Shown here in pieces: positions 17,194 through 26,007 of a stretch of 64,000 nt of DNA. The number at the start of each line of letters is the position of its first letter. The first letter of the stretch is position 1. The stretch is from contig NZ_FNAM01000001.1 in the NCBI RefSeq assembly GCF_900101845.1, positions 248,001 to 312,000 on the forward strand, read 5' to 3'. Origin of the DNA: Sporomusa acidovorans (GTDB lineage: Bacteria > Bacillota > Negativicutes > Sporomusales > Sporomusaceae). Under the pieces are notes generated by a model. That model was not told the origin of the DNA and ran no database searches. It worked only from the letters and a program-made list of their open reading frames with translations. Made by a program: the position numbers and the translations under genes.

Positions 17194-17228
17194 AATTTAA
17201 ACCCCCTCTTGCGAGGGGGATTTAAATT
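17194..17228 (-). terminator. Terminator hairpin after the ferredoxin gene
   Basis: Minus-strand CCCCCTC and GAGGGGG form a perfect 7-bp GC stem around a GCAA loop, extended by about eight A-T pairs after a one-base bulge. The stem starts inside the ferredoxin stop codon. The flanking T/A tracts on both sides make it a plausible intrinsic terminator in either direction. It suggests that uppS and its followers need readthrough or a separate promoter, which I could not identify in 17101-17193. Confidence 0.75.
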
Positions 17229-17400
17229 ATTCCGGAGCCACAATTGCACCCGTCGGGCAAGCTGCGGCACAAGCGCCACACTCAACACACTCATCAGCAT
17301 TAATGCTGTAAGTGGGTTCACCTTCCTGAATAGCACTAACCGGGCAGGTAGCTGCGCAAGAACCACAAGCAACACATTCATCTGTAATTTTGTAAGCCAT
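17227..17400 (-). CDS. Small 2[4Fe-4S] ferredoxin
   Basis: Short gene read by hand. The 57 residues carry two C-x2-C-x2-C-x3-C-P motifs: CVACGSCAATCP (residues 9-20) and CVECGACAAACP (38-49), each followed by the typical (V/T)(S/G)AI. This is a clostridial-type low-potential electron carrier. A purine-rich GGAAAGGAGGTG lies about 8 bases before the ATG. It follows the 66-residue gene by 3 bases and is closed by a strong hairpin. Its partner is not shown by sequence; anaerobic pyruvate oxidation or iron-sulfur enzymes such as IspG are the usual options. Confidence 0.95.
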   Translation of the reverse strand: MAYKITDECVACGSCAATCPVSAIQEGEPTYSINADECVECGACAAACPTGAIVAPE

Positions 17401-17403
17401 TAC

Positions 17404-17604
17404 TTAAAACACCTCCTTTCCCATTTTAGCAGCAGCTATTAAATTCAAAATACCATCAGCATCTAATTGCTGCCTAATAACATAGTATTTATCTTCCAGC
17501 GGAAACACATTTCGCGTGGGTTTAGTAATGATAACAGAATATTTTAAATTTGATCGTTCCAATTTATCAATCACTGCTGACAATGGTTGCGCAACTGTAT
17601 TCAC
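17404..17604 (-). CDS. Conserved-looking small protein of unknown function between frr and ferredoxin
   Basis: I do not recognise the family. The 66 residues start with GTG only 4 bases after the frr stop, and the ferredoxin ATG follows the stop by 3 bases, so it sits translationally coupled in a compact operon, which argues it is a real gene. No signal peptide, membrane segment or Cys residues are visible. The sequence is mixed alpha/beta with VIDKLERSNLKYSVIITKP and ends with a predicted helix (GILNLIAAAKMGKEVF). A role linked to the ferredoxin is possible but unsupported. Confidence 0.7.
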   Translation of the reverse strand: MNTVAQPLSAVIDKLERSNLKYSVIITKPTRNVFPLEDKYYVIRQQLDADGILNLIAAAKMGKEVF

Positions 17605-17608
17605 ACTA

Positions 17609-18963
<1,355 letters not shown>

Positions 18964-18968
18964 TTAGC

Positions 18969-18994
18969 AAAAAGAGAACACTAAGTGTTCTCTT
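18969..18994 (-). terminator. Intrinsic terminator after tsf
   Basis: A perfect 10-bp stem, AAGAGAACAC and GTGTTCTCTT, with a 3-base TTA loop is followed on the minus strand by TTTGC, making five T in a row with the stem end. The stem overlaps the tsf stop codon. It separates the ribosomal pair rpsB-tsf from pyrH-frr. I saw no convincing promoter in 18895-18968. Confidence 0.85.
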
Positions 18995-19640
18995 ATTTAC
19001 TAACAGCAGCCATAACCTCAGCCGCAAAATCATTGGCTTTTTTCTCAAGACCTTCGCCTAGTTGATATCTGGTAAAGCGGCGAATTGAGATATTTTCACC
19101 AATTTTGGCAATACGCTCAGTAATTAGTTGAGTGATCGTTTTATCAGGGTCTTTAATAAATGTTTGCTCTAATAAGCAAGCTTCCTGATAAAATTTTTTC
19201 AAACGTCCCTCAATCATTTTTTCCACAATATTAGCTGGCTTACCTTCGTTAAGAGCTTGGGCACGCAGAATCTCTCTTTCGTGATTTAGTATTTCTTCCG
19301 GTACTTCTTCACGTGAAACATAACTAGGATTCGCAGCAGCAATTTGCATGGCTATATCACGCACTAATGACTTAAAATCATCTGTTTTGGCAACAAAATC
19401 TGTTTCACAGTTTACTTCCAGAAGAACTCCAATACGTCCTCCACCATGTATGTATGATTCAACGAGTCCCTCGGATGCAATTCGACTAGCTTTTTTTGCT
19501 GCAGCAGCCAAACCTTTTTCACGTAGATAATCGACCGCTTTTTCCATATCTCCGTTAGATTCAGTTAAAGCTTTTTTGCAATCCATCATACCGGCACCGG
19601 TACGTTCCCGCAGTTCTTTCACCATTCCAGCAGTTATCAT
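18993..19640 (-). CDS. tsf: Elongation factor Ts
   Basis: Guanine-nucleotide exchange factor for EF-Tu. The N-terminal UBA-like domain with [19 protein letters not shown] and the [14 protein letters not shown] motif contacting EF-Tu are clear. At 215 residues it is the compact form (Thermus and many Firmicutes lines) rather than the 280-290-residue form of E. coli and Bacillus; the missing length corresponds to part of the second core repeat. AGGAGG lies 8 bases before the ATG. It follows rpsB after a 12-bp hairpin. Confidence 0.96.
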   Translation of the reverse strand: MITAGMVKELRERTGAGMMDCKKALTESNGDMEKAVDYLREKGLAAAAKKASRIASEGLVESYIHGGGRIGVLLEVNCETDFVAKTDDFKSLVRDIAMQIAAANPSYVSREEVPEEILNHEREILRAQALNEGKPANIVEKMIEGRLKKFYQEACLLEQTFIKDPDKTITQLITERIAKIGENISIRRFTRYQLGEGLEKKANDFAAEVMAAVSK

Positions 19641-19660
19641 TCAAAATCCTCCTAACTATT

Positions 19661-19698
19661 ATTAAAGGTAAGAGGGTCGTAAGCCCCTTACCTTTAAT
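19661..19698 (-). promoter_or_regulatory. 12-bp inverted repeat between rpsB and tsf
   Basis: ATTAAAGGTAAG and CTTACCTTTAAT pair perfectly over 12 bp, with a few more G-C pairs (GGG/CCC) possible in the 14-base loop region. On the minus strand it is followed by AATAATAG, not by a T run, so it is a poor terminator. It ends 11 bases before the tsf ribosome-binding site and may act in mRNA processing or in setting the rpsB to tsf ratio. Confidence 0.65.
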
Positions 19699-19712
19699 GT
19701 CCACATAATAGT

Positions 19713-20411
19713 CTATTCTGCCATTTGTTCGCCTTGACGACCTTCCATGACAGCGTCGGCAACTTTTGCGGTAAGCAACTTAACAGCGCGAATAGCATCA
19801 TCATTACCGGGAATAACATAATCAATTTCATCAGGATCGCAGTTCGTGTCAACAATCCCTACAATAGGAATACTTAATTTGCGAGCTTCCGCCACGGCAA
19901 TACGTTCTTTACGTGGATCGATAATAAAGAGCGCCCCCGGCAGCTTGTGCATATTTTTTATACCGCCAAGAAATTTTTGCAGCCGTTCCATTTCATGACG
20001 CAAGGTAATGACTTCTTTCTTAGGCAGTACCTCAAACATTCCTTTAGCTTCCATATCTTCAAGTTCACGCAATCTGTTAATGCGTTTCTGAATGGTCTGG
20101 AAATTAGTCAGCATACCACCAAGCCATCTTTCATTAACATAGAACATATCGCATCTGGTCGCTTCTTCTTTTACAGCCTCTTGAGCCTGTTTTTTAGTAC
20201 CTACAAATAACATTGTCTGTCCCTGAGCAGCCAAGTCACGTACAAAATTATACGCTTCTTCCACTTTTTTTACTGTTTTTTGTAGGTCAATAATGTAAAT
20301 TCCATTACGCTCCGTAAAAATGTATGGAGCCATTTTAGGGTTCCATCTTCTGGTTTGGTGACCAAAGTGAACACCAGCCTCCAGAAGTTGTTTCATCGAA
20401 ATAACCGACAC
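19713..20411 (-). CDS. rpsB: 30S ribosomal protein S2
   Basis: Component of the small ribosomal subunit. The family start [25 protein letters not shown], the [11 protein letters not shown] segment and the C-terminal [24 protein letters not shown] are diagnostic, and 232 residues is the usual length. The start is GTG at 20411 with AGGAGGTG 7 bases upstream. It stands first after the promoter at 20517-20550, followed by tsf, the near-universal pair. Confidence 0.98.
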   Translation of the reverse strand: MSVISMKQLLEAGVHFGHQTRRWNPKMAPYIFTERNGIYIIDLQKTVKKVEEAYNFVRDLAAQGQTMLFVGTKKQAQEAVKEEATRCDMFYVNERWLGGMLTNFQTIQKRINRLRELEDMEAKGMFEVLPKKEVITLRHEMERLQKFLGGIKNMHKLPGALFIIDPRKERIAVAEARKLSIPIVGIVDTNCDPDEIDYVIPGNDDAIRAVKLLTAKVADAVMEGRQGEQMAE

Positions 20412-20452
20412 AAAAATACACCTCCTGTTAAATTACCGCCGCAACCCGCATC

Positions 20453-20485
20453 TTTTGCCGTCACCATTTTGGCACAGTGGCAAAA
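20453..20485 (-). promoter_or_regulatory. Stem-loop in the rpsB leader
   Basis: TTTTGCC and GGCAAAA form a 7-bp outer stem with an inner CCA/TGG stem, in the roughly 100-base leader of rpsB. S2 leaders are known autoregulatory sites in other bacteria; whether this one binds S2 is an inference, and I cannot match it to a specific Rfam model by eye. Confidence 0.5.
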
Positions 20486-20516
20486 TTAGATTGCGTGTGT
20501 GATAACACCGAAAAGT

Positions 20517-20550
20517 AGTATAGCATAACTTCCAACAGATAACAAGTCAA
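20517..20550 (-). promoter_or_regulatory. Sigma-A promoter of rpsB-tsf
   Basis: Minus-strand TTGTTA (20545-20540) and TATACT (20522-20517) are 17 bases apart, with TGC before the -10 box (extended -10). An overlapping pair, TTGACT (20550-20545) and TATGCT (20527-20522), also has a 17-base spacer. The leader to the rpsB GTG is about 100 bases. Confidence 0.8.
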
Positions 20551-20597
20551 ATTCTATTATATCTTTCATATTTTTTACTTATATTATGCCAATTACA

Positions 20598-21179
20598 CTA
20601 CTTTTTATTCAATTGTAATAACAACATAACCTCACCCTTACCCATCCCCACAGCTTTTGCAATTTCAGTAACGTTATAGCCTTGATCGGCCATAGCGAGA
20701 ATAAGCTGGTGTTTTTCCATGTTAATAGGTTCCTGACTGGAAAATTTATTATCATTATTATCAGAATGAGTCGACAACTCGTTGTCCGTCTGAGTTGGAT
20801 CGGGATAAACATCATCTGAAACATTTTTTACTGATATATTATCAATTACAGCAGTGTCTGAATGTGAATCATATTGTTGCTCAATTCTTTGGTTTTCTAA
20901 TTCTGTCAAATGTTTAATAATTTTATTGGCATGCTCAACCTGTTGGCTAAGCATGCCAATTTTTGATTCAGCCTCTTCAAGCAAAAATTCTAACTGACCA
21001 GCTTCATCTTCGAGGCGCTTGATAATAACATCGGCTGTTTGTTCTAGTTGCTGAGTAAATTCATTCGCAGACGAAGACATATTTAAGGTAAACATCTTCA
21101 CAATCATTTCTTTTTTGTATATGATTAAAAATACTATAAGTGCCAAAGCAAGTAAGGAAACTATAACGCCGGTAAGCAA
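20598..21179 (-). CDS. SwrB-like membrane protein (DUF6115 type) at the end of the fla/che cluster
   Basis: A 193-residue protein with one N-terminal membrane segment (about residues 2-22), a coiled coil (about 40-100), an acidic Asp/Ser/Asn-rich linker (about 100-150), and a C-terminal helix-turn-helix-like end, YNVTEIAKAVGMGKGEVMLLLQL. This layout and its place between sigD and rpsB match SwrB of Bacillus subtilis, which helps activate flagellar export assembly; the assignment rests on layout and position rather than strong sequence identity. The start is taken as TTG at 21179, 6 bases after GAGGTG; the GTG at 21188 lies inside that site. Confidence 0.7.
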   Translation of the reverse strand: MLTGVIVSLLALALIVFLIIYKKEMIVKMFTLNMSSSANEFTQQLEQTADVIIKRLEDEAGQLEFLLEEAESKIGMLSQQVEHANKIIKHLTELENQRIEQQYDSHSDTAVIDNISVKNVSDDVYPDPTQTDNELSTHSDNNDNKFSSQEPINMEKHQLILAMADQGYNVTEIAKAVGMGKGEVMLLLQLNKK

Positions 21180-21198
21180 AACTATCACCTCAATTGTG

Positions 21199-21546
21199 TT
21201 ATGTTTTTATGTCAACTATACGTCCACGTATAGGGTCCTGGCTCACAGTCAGATTTTCTATACTTTCGGTCTCAAGTGATTCTTTTGCAGTTTTAGAAGC
21301 ATTTTCCCCATTATTATGGTGCTGGTTCCTACTATTCCTATCTTTAGTTGTATCCCGCTCAATTCTTCCATCTTTGCTTTTCACGATTTCCTGAACCTGA
21401 TGCTGGCGCACCTCTGCCATTTTCTGCATTTGCTCAGCAAACTGTTGCTGCTGGGTGATACTTTGTTGAGTAAGATTATTTTGTTGTTTTCCAACCTCAG
21501 TGGCTTTCGGGATAAGCACCTGCATATCAATTGACCTGATACTCAT
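21199..21546 (-). CDS. Small Gln-rich hydrophilic protein of the fla/che cluster, unknown function
   Basis: No family recognised. The 115 residues start SIRSIDMQVLIPKATEVGKQQ, then a Gln-rich probable coiled coil (about 22-55, with Gln/Met/Glu repeats) and a disordered, charged tail. There is no membrane segment or signal peptide. GGGTGTGAT lies 4 bases before the ATG at 21546; a TTG 15 bases further up is possible. It is placed between fapA and the SwrB-like gene with short gaps and reads in the same direction, so it is probably expressed with the cluster. Confidence 0.7.
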   Translation of the reverse strand: MSIRSIDMQVLIPKATEVGKQQNNLTQQSITQQQQFAEQMQKMAEVRQHQVQEIVKSKDGRIERDTTKDRNSRNQHHNNGENASKTAKESLETESIENLTVSQDPIRGRIVDIKT

Positions 21547-21589
21547 ATCTATCACACCCAATCATAGAATTAGCTGATTGGTAGTATTA

Positions 21590-23212
21590 CTATTTAAAAG
21601 AGCCTGTTTTAATTTCTCCGTCCTCAGCATAAAAGCTTGCAAATTTAACAGGATCCCGAACTGGCTTCACTAATGTTCCTACAACCAATTTGACGCCAGG
21701 ATAAACAGTATCAGACACCTTAATATGTCCATAACGCATTTCTTCCAACGCAATTTCAATCTCCGCCAGCCTGTTTCGCATCGTTTCAGTCTGACCGATT
21801 AAATGAAATTGCGCTTTCGTAAGTTTCAGCAACATTTCATACTTATCTTTAGGCATTGTACTCTGATCCATAGCTCGTAATAGATTTAGGGCTTTCTGTG
21901 TTTGTTCCAGATTAAACTCATACTTTTTTATTTCCTTGCGTAATTTCTGATATTCTTCCCGTAGTGCCGGATTTACGCCTACTTCTATATCTGTATTCGT
22001 AGCCGAATATGTACCGATTGTTTTTGCCTTGATTTCTTCGCCGGCAGATATTAGCCCACCAACTATGAGTCCACGCCGTTCTTCAACAACTACTCTTTTA
22101 CCTGCACTAACTTTACTATGCAAGATAACATCACTGACAATAACATCTTTTCCTGCTTGCACAGTCGCATTTTCAATGTACTTAGCAACAACTGTTTCGC
22201 TCGCTTTTATATATCCTTTGTTCATTCCCTGGATGCCCATACGTACAATAACATTTTTTCCCTCAACAATGCCGCCGCTAACATTACCGGCAATCTCCAC
22301 ATCACCTTCAGCCTTAACAGAAAAACCGGTTTGGATTGATCCTTTGACAATTACACTGCCAACAAACTCAATATTACCTGTAGATAAATCTACGTCACCC
22401 TTAACCTCAATAAGTTGAATAACATTAACCTTATTGTTCACAACAAGAAGTTGACCTGCTTGACTTGCAGAAACTTTTAACCCGTCAGTAATATAAACAT
22501 TTTTGCCTTTCGGCAGCATGATGTCCTTACCAGGTTTGGCCGGAACTTCATTGCCTAAAATGTCTATTCCTGCCGTACCGCTGGTAGCAGGCACTTTTTC
22601 CGCCAGCAACTGATCTTGCTGAACAGTAATAAACATATTAAGATTTTTAAAATCAACCCGTCCGTCTTCTAATTCAACCGGACGCCCCTTACTCTCTAAA
22701 TCTATAAAATAGGTAATAGTAGCGTTACTGCCATTAACGGGTGACAAACCTTTAGCACAAACAACAGTGCTGCCAGGCCTTGCCAATGCAGCTTCCACTG
22801 CCTTGCCATCAATCCCATACACGATACCGGCATCCTTAATTTTATTCATAACCTCATCCAGGGAAATGGGCCGACAACCCTTGGGAGCGTTCACCTGAAG
22901 GGTAGCTTCCATTCGGTCACGTGACACTAAAATTTGAATGTCTGGTTCTGTTTCAACCGGTTTATCGGCTACTTTGACAGGAGTACCTAATGCTTCTTTT
23001 ACAATACTCATGAGTAAAACATTATCAGCTTTGTTGACTCCCTGCCCCGCTAAAGAATCCACTATTTGCGGGACCTTTACCGGCTGCCCATCCCCTTGCG
23101 GCGGGTAAACAGTTACATAAATACCATTTTCATCTGTCGTAATGTTAAAATATCCATCAAGTGAACCGATTTTATCACTTGTCTGTTCTAAAAAACGTGT
23201 AGAATCACTCAT
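21590..23212 (-). CDS. FapA-family polymer-forming protein (DUF342)
   Basis: A 540-residue protein of the FapA/DUF342 family. It has an N-terminal mixed domain (to about 260), a right-handed beta-helix made of hydrophobic-turn repeats (about 270-410, for example NIEFVGSVIVKGSIQTGFSVKAEGDVEIAGNVSGG), and a C-terminal coiled coil (about 415-490, LREEYQKLRKEIKKYEFNLEQTQKAL). Homologues often lie next to sigD in clostridial flagellar clusters, and a link to motility or cell-surface control is suspected. The biochemical role is not established. Confidence 0.88.
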   Translation of the reverse strand: MSDSTRFLEQTSDKIGSLDGYFNITTDENGIYVTVYPPQGDGQPVKVPQIVDSLAGQGVNKADNVLLMSIVKEALGTPVKVADKPVETEPDIQILVSRDRMEATLQVNAPKGCRPISLDEVMNKIKDAGIVYGIDGKAVEAALARPGSTVVCAKGLSPVNGSNATITYFIDLESKGRPVELEDGRVDFKNLNMFITVQQDQLLAEKVPATSGTAGIDILGNEVPAKPGKDIMLPKGKNVYITDGLKVSASQAGQLLVVNNKVNVIQLIEVKGDVDLSTGNIEFVGSVIVKGSIQTGFSVKAEGDVEIAGNVSGGIVEGKNVIVRMGIQGMNKGYIKASETVVAKYIENATVQAGKDVIVSDVILHSKVSAGKRVVVEERRGLIVGGLISAGEEIKAKTIGTYSATNTDIEVGVNPALREEYQKLRKEIKKYEFNLEQTQKALNLLRAMDQSTMPKDKYEMLLKLTKAQFHLIGQTETMRNRLAEIEIALEEMRYGHIKVSDTVYPGVKLVVGTLVKPVRDPVKFASFYAEDGEIKTGSFK

Positions 23213-23258
23213 ACATATCCCCCATCACTAGCACTTAACTAATGCCTGACAAGTTTCA

Positions 23259-24020
23259 TTAAACGAAACTTGATTTTAATCTTGATAATGCACCACGCAA
23301 CCGGAAAATAGCTTTGGTATGTAACTGTGAGATGCGGGCCTCAGATAATTTTAAAATTAGACTGATCTCTTTTAAAGTTAGCCCCTCATAATAATACAAA
23401 CTAACTACAAAGCGCTCTTTCTCTGGTAGTTTATCAATGCTCTTAGCTAACATATCTTTAACTTCTTGCTCTTCAATGTGTTGGGATGGGTTAGGCGTAT
23501 GCTGCGAAGCTGTCTCTGTTCTGGCAAACTCTTCGAGTGGAATGAGAGTACTGGCATTTAAGTGATTGATAAGAGCATAAAGTTCGTTTAGAGGAATTTT
23601 CATTGCGGCTGCTATTTCTTCGTCTTTTACTGAACGTCCTAGCGTATGTTCTAATTTAGCCACAGTTTGTTCATATTGGCGCGCTTTTTGCCGAATTGTG
23701 GCAGGAATCCAGTCCTGAGCCCTAAGAGAATCCAGAATAGATCCTCGAATTCTTACTACTGCATAAGTTTCAAATTTAACTCCTCTATCACAATCATAAC
23801 GTTCAATTGCTTCAATAAGTCCAAAAAAGCCATTGCTAATTAAATCATCTTTATCTACATGCTGAGGAAGACTAACGGCAACTCGGCCTGCTACTAGTTT
23901 TACTAAGGGAAGATAGTTTTCAATAAGAGCATCCCGAATCTCTAAGCTTCGATTGTTACTATACTCACGCCAAAGCTTGAGTGTGTTAGCAGCCTTCTGT
24001 TCAGCATTATTACCCTCCAT
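23259..24020 (-). CDS. sigD: RNA polymerase sigma factor for flagellar operons (sigma-D/FliA/WhiG)
   Basis: Sigma-28-type factor that transcribes late flagellar, chemotaxis and autolysin genes. Region 2 (DLISNGFFGLIEAIERYDCDRGVKFETYA), region 3 (residues about 110-160) and the region 4 helix-turn-helix (TLKEISLILKLSEARISQLHTKA) are visible in 253 residues, the normal length. The start follows GGAGGGGT. In Bacillus it lies near the distal end of the fla/che operon, as here, so its level depends on readthrough of the long operon. Confidence 0.96.
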   Translation of the reverse strand: MEGNNAEQKAANTLKLWREYSNNRSLEIRDALIENYLPLVKLVAGRVAVSLPQHVDKDDLISNGFFGLIEAIERYDCDRGVKFETYAVVRIRGSILDSLRAQDWIPATIRQKARQYEQTVAKLEHTLGRSVKDEEIAAAMKIPLNELYALINHLNASTLIPLEEFARTETASQHTPNPSQHIEEQEVKDMLAKSIDKLPEKERFVVSLYYYEGLTLKEISLILKLSEARISQLHTKAIFRLRGALSRLKSSFV

Positions 24021-24040
24021 AGGCGCTTACCCCTCCATCC

Positions 24041-24364
24041 TCACTTTTGCGTTAGTGTCATATTCTCCAAATTTTCAGGATTCAGGGGTTCAAACTTTTC
24101 GGCTGGTGTCTCGTCCCCGTTTTCATCATCGCTACTGGCAATATCAACATTTGTGTCTTCAGGTTTAATTTCATCCAATTTTTTTTGCAAAAACTGTTCA
24201 GCAAATTGACCGCATGTATACCCAAATACTGCAAAAAGAACTAACGATACTAACGTACGATATGCCATAGCCGATAATGTAATACTATTAAGCGCACTCA
24301 CTAACAATGTCAAACAACTAGCGATAAACGCCATACCTAAACTAATTCGCAACTTTAGTACCAT
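24041..24364 (-). CDS. Small membrane protein of the fla/che cluster
   Basis: A 107-residue protein with two hydrophobic segments (about residues 8-28 and 34-56), then a short amphipathic helix and a strongly acidic tail ending in NPENLENMTLTQK. The family is not recognised with confidence; small two-segment membrane proteins at this place between cheD and sigD occur in other clostridial clusters. The ATG at 24364 is preceded by GGGGGAAGGG; the longer reading from 24409 would overlap cheD. Confidence 0.75.
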   Translation of the reverse strand: MVLKLRISLGMAFIASCLTLLVSALNSITLSAMAYRTLVSLVLFAVFGYTCGQFAEQFLQKKLDEIKPEDTNVDIASSDDENGDETPAEKFEPLNPENLENMTLTQK

Positions 24365-24383
24365 AGCCCTTCCCCCAAATAAA

Positions 24384-24869
24384 TTAAAGTTCTTTTTCGC
24401 CTTTATCAATAGTTTTTACGCGAAAAATGCCAGTATCAAGTTTTAACTCAACTGTGCGGCCGTAATTGCCGCCCGTATCTTCAGCGAGTAACCTGACTTC
24501 CAATTTTTTTAGCACCAAACGTACAGCTTCGGCGTTGCGTTCGCCTACCCGCATAATGTCAGTGGTATTAGTAAATGTAAACATTTGTGCTCCACCGGCA
24601 ATCTTCGCAGTAATCCGTGATTTAACGGCACCTAGTTTAATTATCTCATTAAGCATAGCCGGCAGCGCCGTATCAGCAAATTTAGCTACATTATCCGCAG
24701 AACGGGCTTGAGTACTATCAGGCAGCATAATATGAGCTAAGCCACCTACCTTGGCGACCGAATCAAACATAGCAATGCCAACGCAAGAGCCTAGTCCATA
24801 ACTAATTAAGCTGGCCGGATTACGACCAACTTTGTAATCTGCCATTCCTACTTTTATTAGTTCAGCCAT
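24384..24869 (-). CDS. cheD: Chemoreceptor glutamine deamidase CheD
   Basis: Deamidates receptor glutamines and stimulates CheC phosphatase activity. The 161 residues carry the catalytic Cys in ISYGLGSCVGIAMFD, the His in GGLAHIMLPDS and the Thr/Ser region AKIAGGAQMF. The start ATG shares one base with the cheC stop, so the pair is coupled. CheC and CheD form a known partner pair in Bacillus and Thermotoga. Confidence 0.96.
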   Translation of the reverse strand: MAELIKVGMADYKVGRNPASLISYGLGSCVGIAMFDSVAKVGGLAHIMLPDSTQARSADNVAKFADTALPAMLNEIIKLGAVKSRITAKIAGGAQMFTFTNTTDIMRVGERNAEAVRLVLKKLEVRLLAEDTGGNYGRTVELKLDTGIFRVKTIDKGEKEL

Positions 24870-25498
24870 TATTCCTTCACCCCAATTGCCGCCAAGATTG
24901 TACTGAGGGATCCGGGATCAGGAATAAGGAAAAAGTGACCTTTAACACCATCATTGTCAGTAGTAAATTCAGTCTCTATCACTAATGCATGATCGCCTAC
25001 TTGCCCTAGTTGGATTAAAATAACACTTAAAATAGCCCCTGCCATATCAATAGCTAAAGCGGGAATAGAAGGCAGCAAAGTCAGTTTGGTAAAATAAGAT
25101 AGTGCATTTAAGTAAGCCCCTGCCAAAATATTACCAATTTCCATTAAGGCTGATTCATCCATAGAATTAAGGAGTTGAGTCTCACCTTGTTTACGGCCCA
25201 TTAGCATGTCAACCAAGTAAAACGCACTTTCACGCGGAAGTAAAAATAGAATACTCCCAGGCGCTGGTCCAAAAACCCGCAGATAAACACCTGCTACCAT
25301 AGCGTCAGGTCCACCTACTACCTCGGGTACTTCACCTAAAGGTAAAATAGAAACTTCGGGAACTGTCATATCAATTTTATTATTGATGATTTGGGATAGC
25401 GCAGTTGCCGCATTGCCAGCGCCAACATTGCCTATTTCCCTCAATGCGTCTAACTGCAATGATGATAGTTTCAATATGTCCTCAGACAAGTTTGCCAC
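24869..25498 (-). CDS. cheC: CheY-P phosphatase CheC
   Basis: The 209 residues show both E-x2-N-type active sites of the CheC family: LREIGNVGAGNAATALSQI (about residues 20-38) and LMEIGNILAGAYLNALSYF (about 118-136). The family dephosphorylates CheY-P, is stimulated by CheD, and takes part in adaptation. It follows cheW by 26 bases. FliY, encoded at 37913-39031, has the same fold, so the cell has two CheY-P phosphatases. Confidence 0.96.
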   Translation of the reverse strand: MANLSEDILKLSSLQLDALREIGNVGAGNAATALSQIINNKIDMTVPEVSILPLGEVPEVVGGPDAMVAGVYLRVFGPAPGSILFLLPRESAFYLVDMLMGRKQGETQLLNSMDESALMEIGNILAGAYLNALSYFTKLTLLPSIPALAIDMAGAILSVILIQLGQVGDHALVIETEFTTDNDGVKGHFFLIPDPGSLSTILAAIGVKE

Positions 25499-25524
25499 CC
25501 CTTTGATATCTGCAACTAAATGAT

Positions 25525-25989
25525 TTAGCTTGCTTTAACTTCTTGCCCGACACCAATAATTGCATCAGCATTAAGCAATATTAAGAGTCTGTTTTCCATT
25601 TTACCGACACCACTTAAATAATCAGCGGCAATACCACCTACTACGGCTTGAGGAGGTTCAATACTGTTTTGATTAATTGTCGTTACTTCGGATACAGCGT
25701 CAACAATCATACCCACAGTAATTTCCTCTACTTTTATAATAATAATGCGGGTATCATCTGTATAATCCTGTGGAGGTAGATTAAGTCTTTTCTTTAAATC
25801 AATAACTGGCAGGACACTACCTCGTAAATTCATTACACCTTTAATATAATCAGGTGAATGGGGTACACGAGTAATCTCTGTGATTCGCTTAATTTCTTGA
25901 ACTTGTAAAATACTGATACCATATTCTTCGCGTCCTAATTTAAATACTACTAGCTGAACATCGTCTCCAGAATATGTTAATTCAGACAT
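25525..25989 (-). CDS. cheW: Chemotaxis coupling protein CheW
   Basis: Links receptors to CheA. The 154 residues comprise one CheW domain, with VFKLGREEYGISILQVQEIKR, the VPHSPDYIKGVMNLRGSVLPVIDL receptor-binding segment and a C-terminal ILLNADAIIG strand. It follows cheA by 18 bases. The length is normal. Confidence 0.97.
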   Translation of the reverse strand: MSELTYSGDDVQLVVFKLGREEYGISILQVQEIKRITEITRVPHSPDYIKGVMNLRGSVLPVIDLKKRLNLPPQDYTDDTRIIIIKVEEITVGMIVDAVSEVTTINQNSIEPPQAVVGGIAADYLSGVGKMENRLLILLNADAIIGVGQEVKAS

Positions 25990-26007
25990 TTTTCCCTACC
26001 TCCTTCA

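Noticed and set aside
17184..17381. A 65-residue minus-strand frame over the ferredoxin gene
   Set aside because: It is the out-of-frame reading of the ferredoxin gene, which has eight cluster cysteines in the other frame.
18993..19640. tsf regarded as truncated because it has only 215 residues
   Set aside because: The short EF-Ts form is normal in many lineages, the C-terminus ends cleanly before a terminator, and the EF-Tu contact motif is intact.
20551..20597. A terminator for the fla/che cluster before rpsB
   Set aside because: No hairpin with a T run is visible in this AT-rich stretch; readthrough from the cluster into rpsB cannot be excluded.
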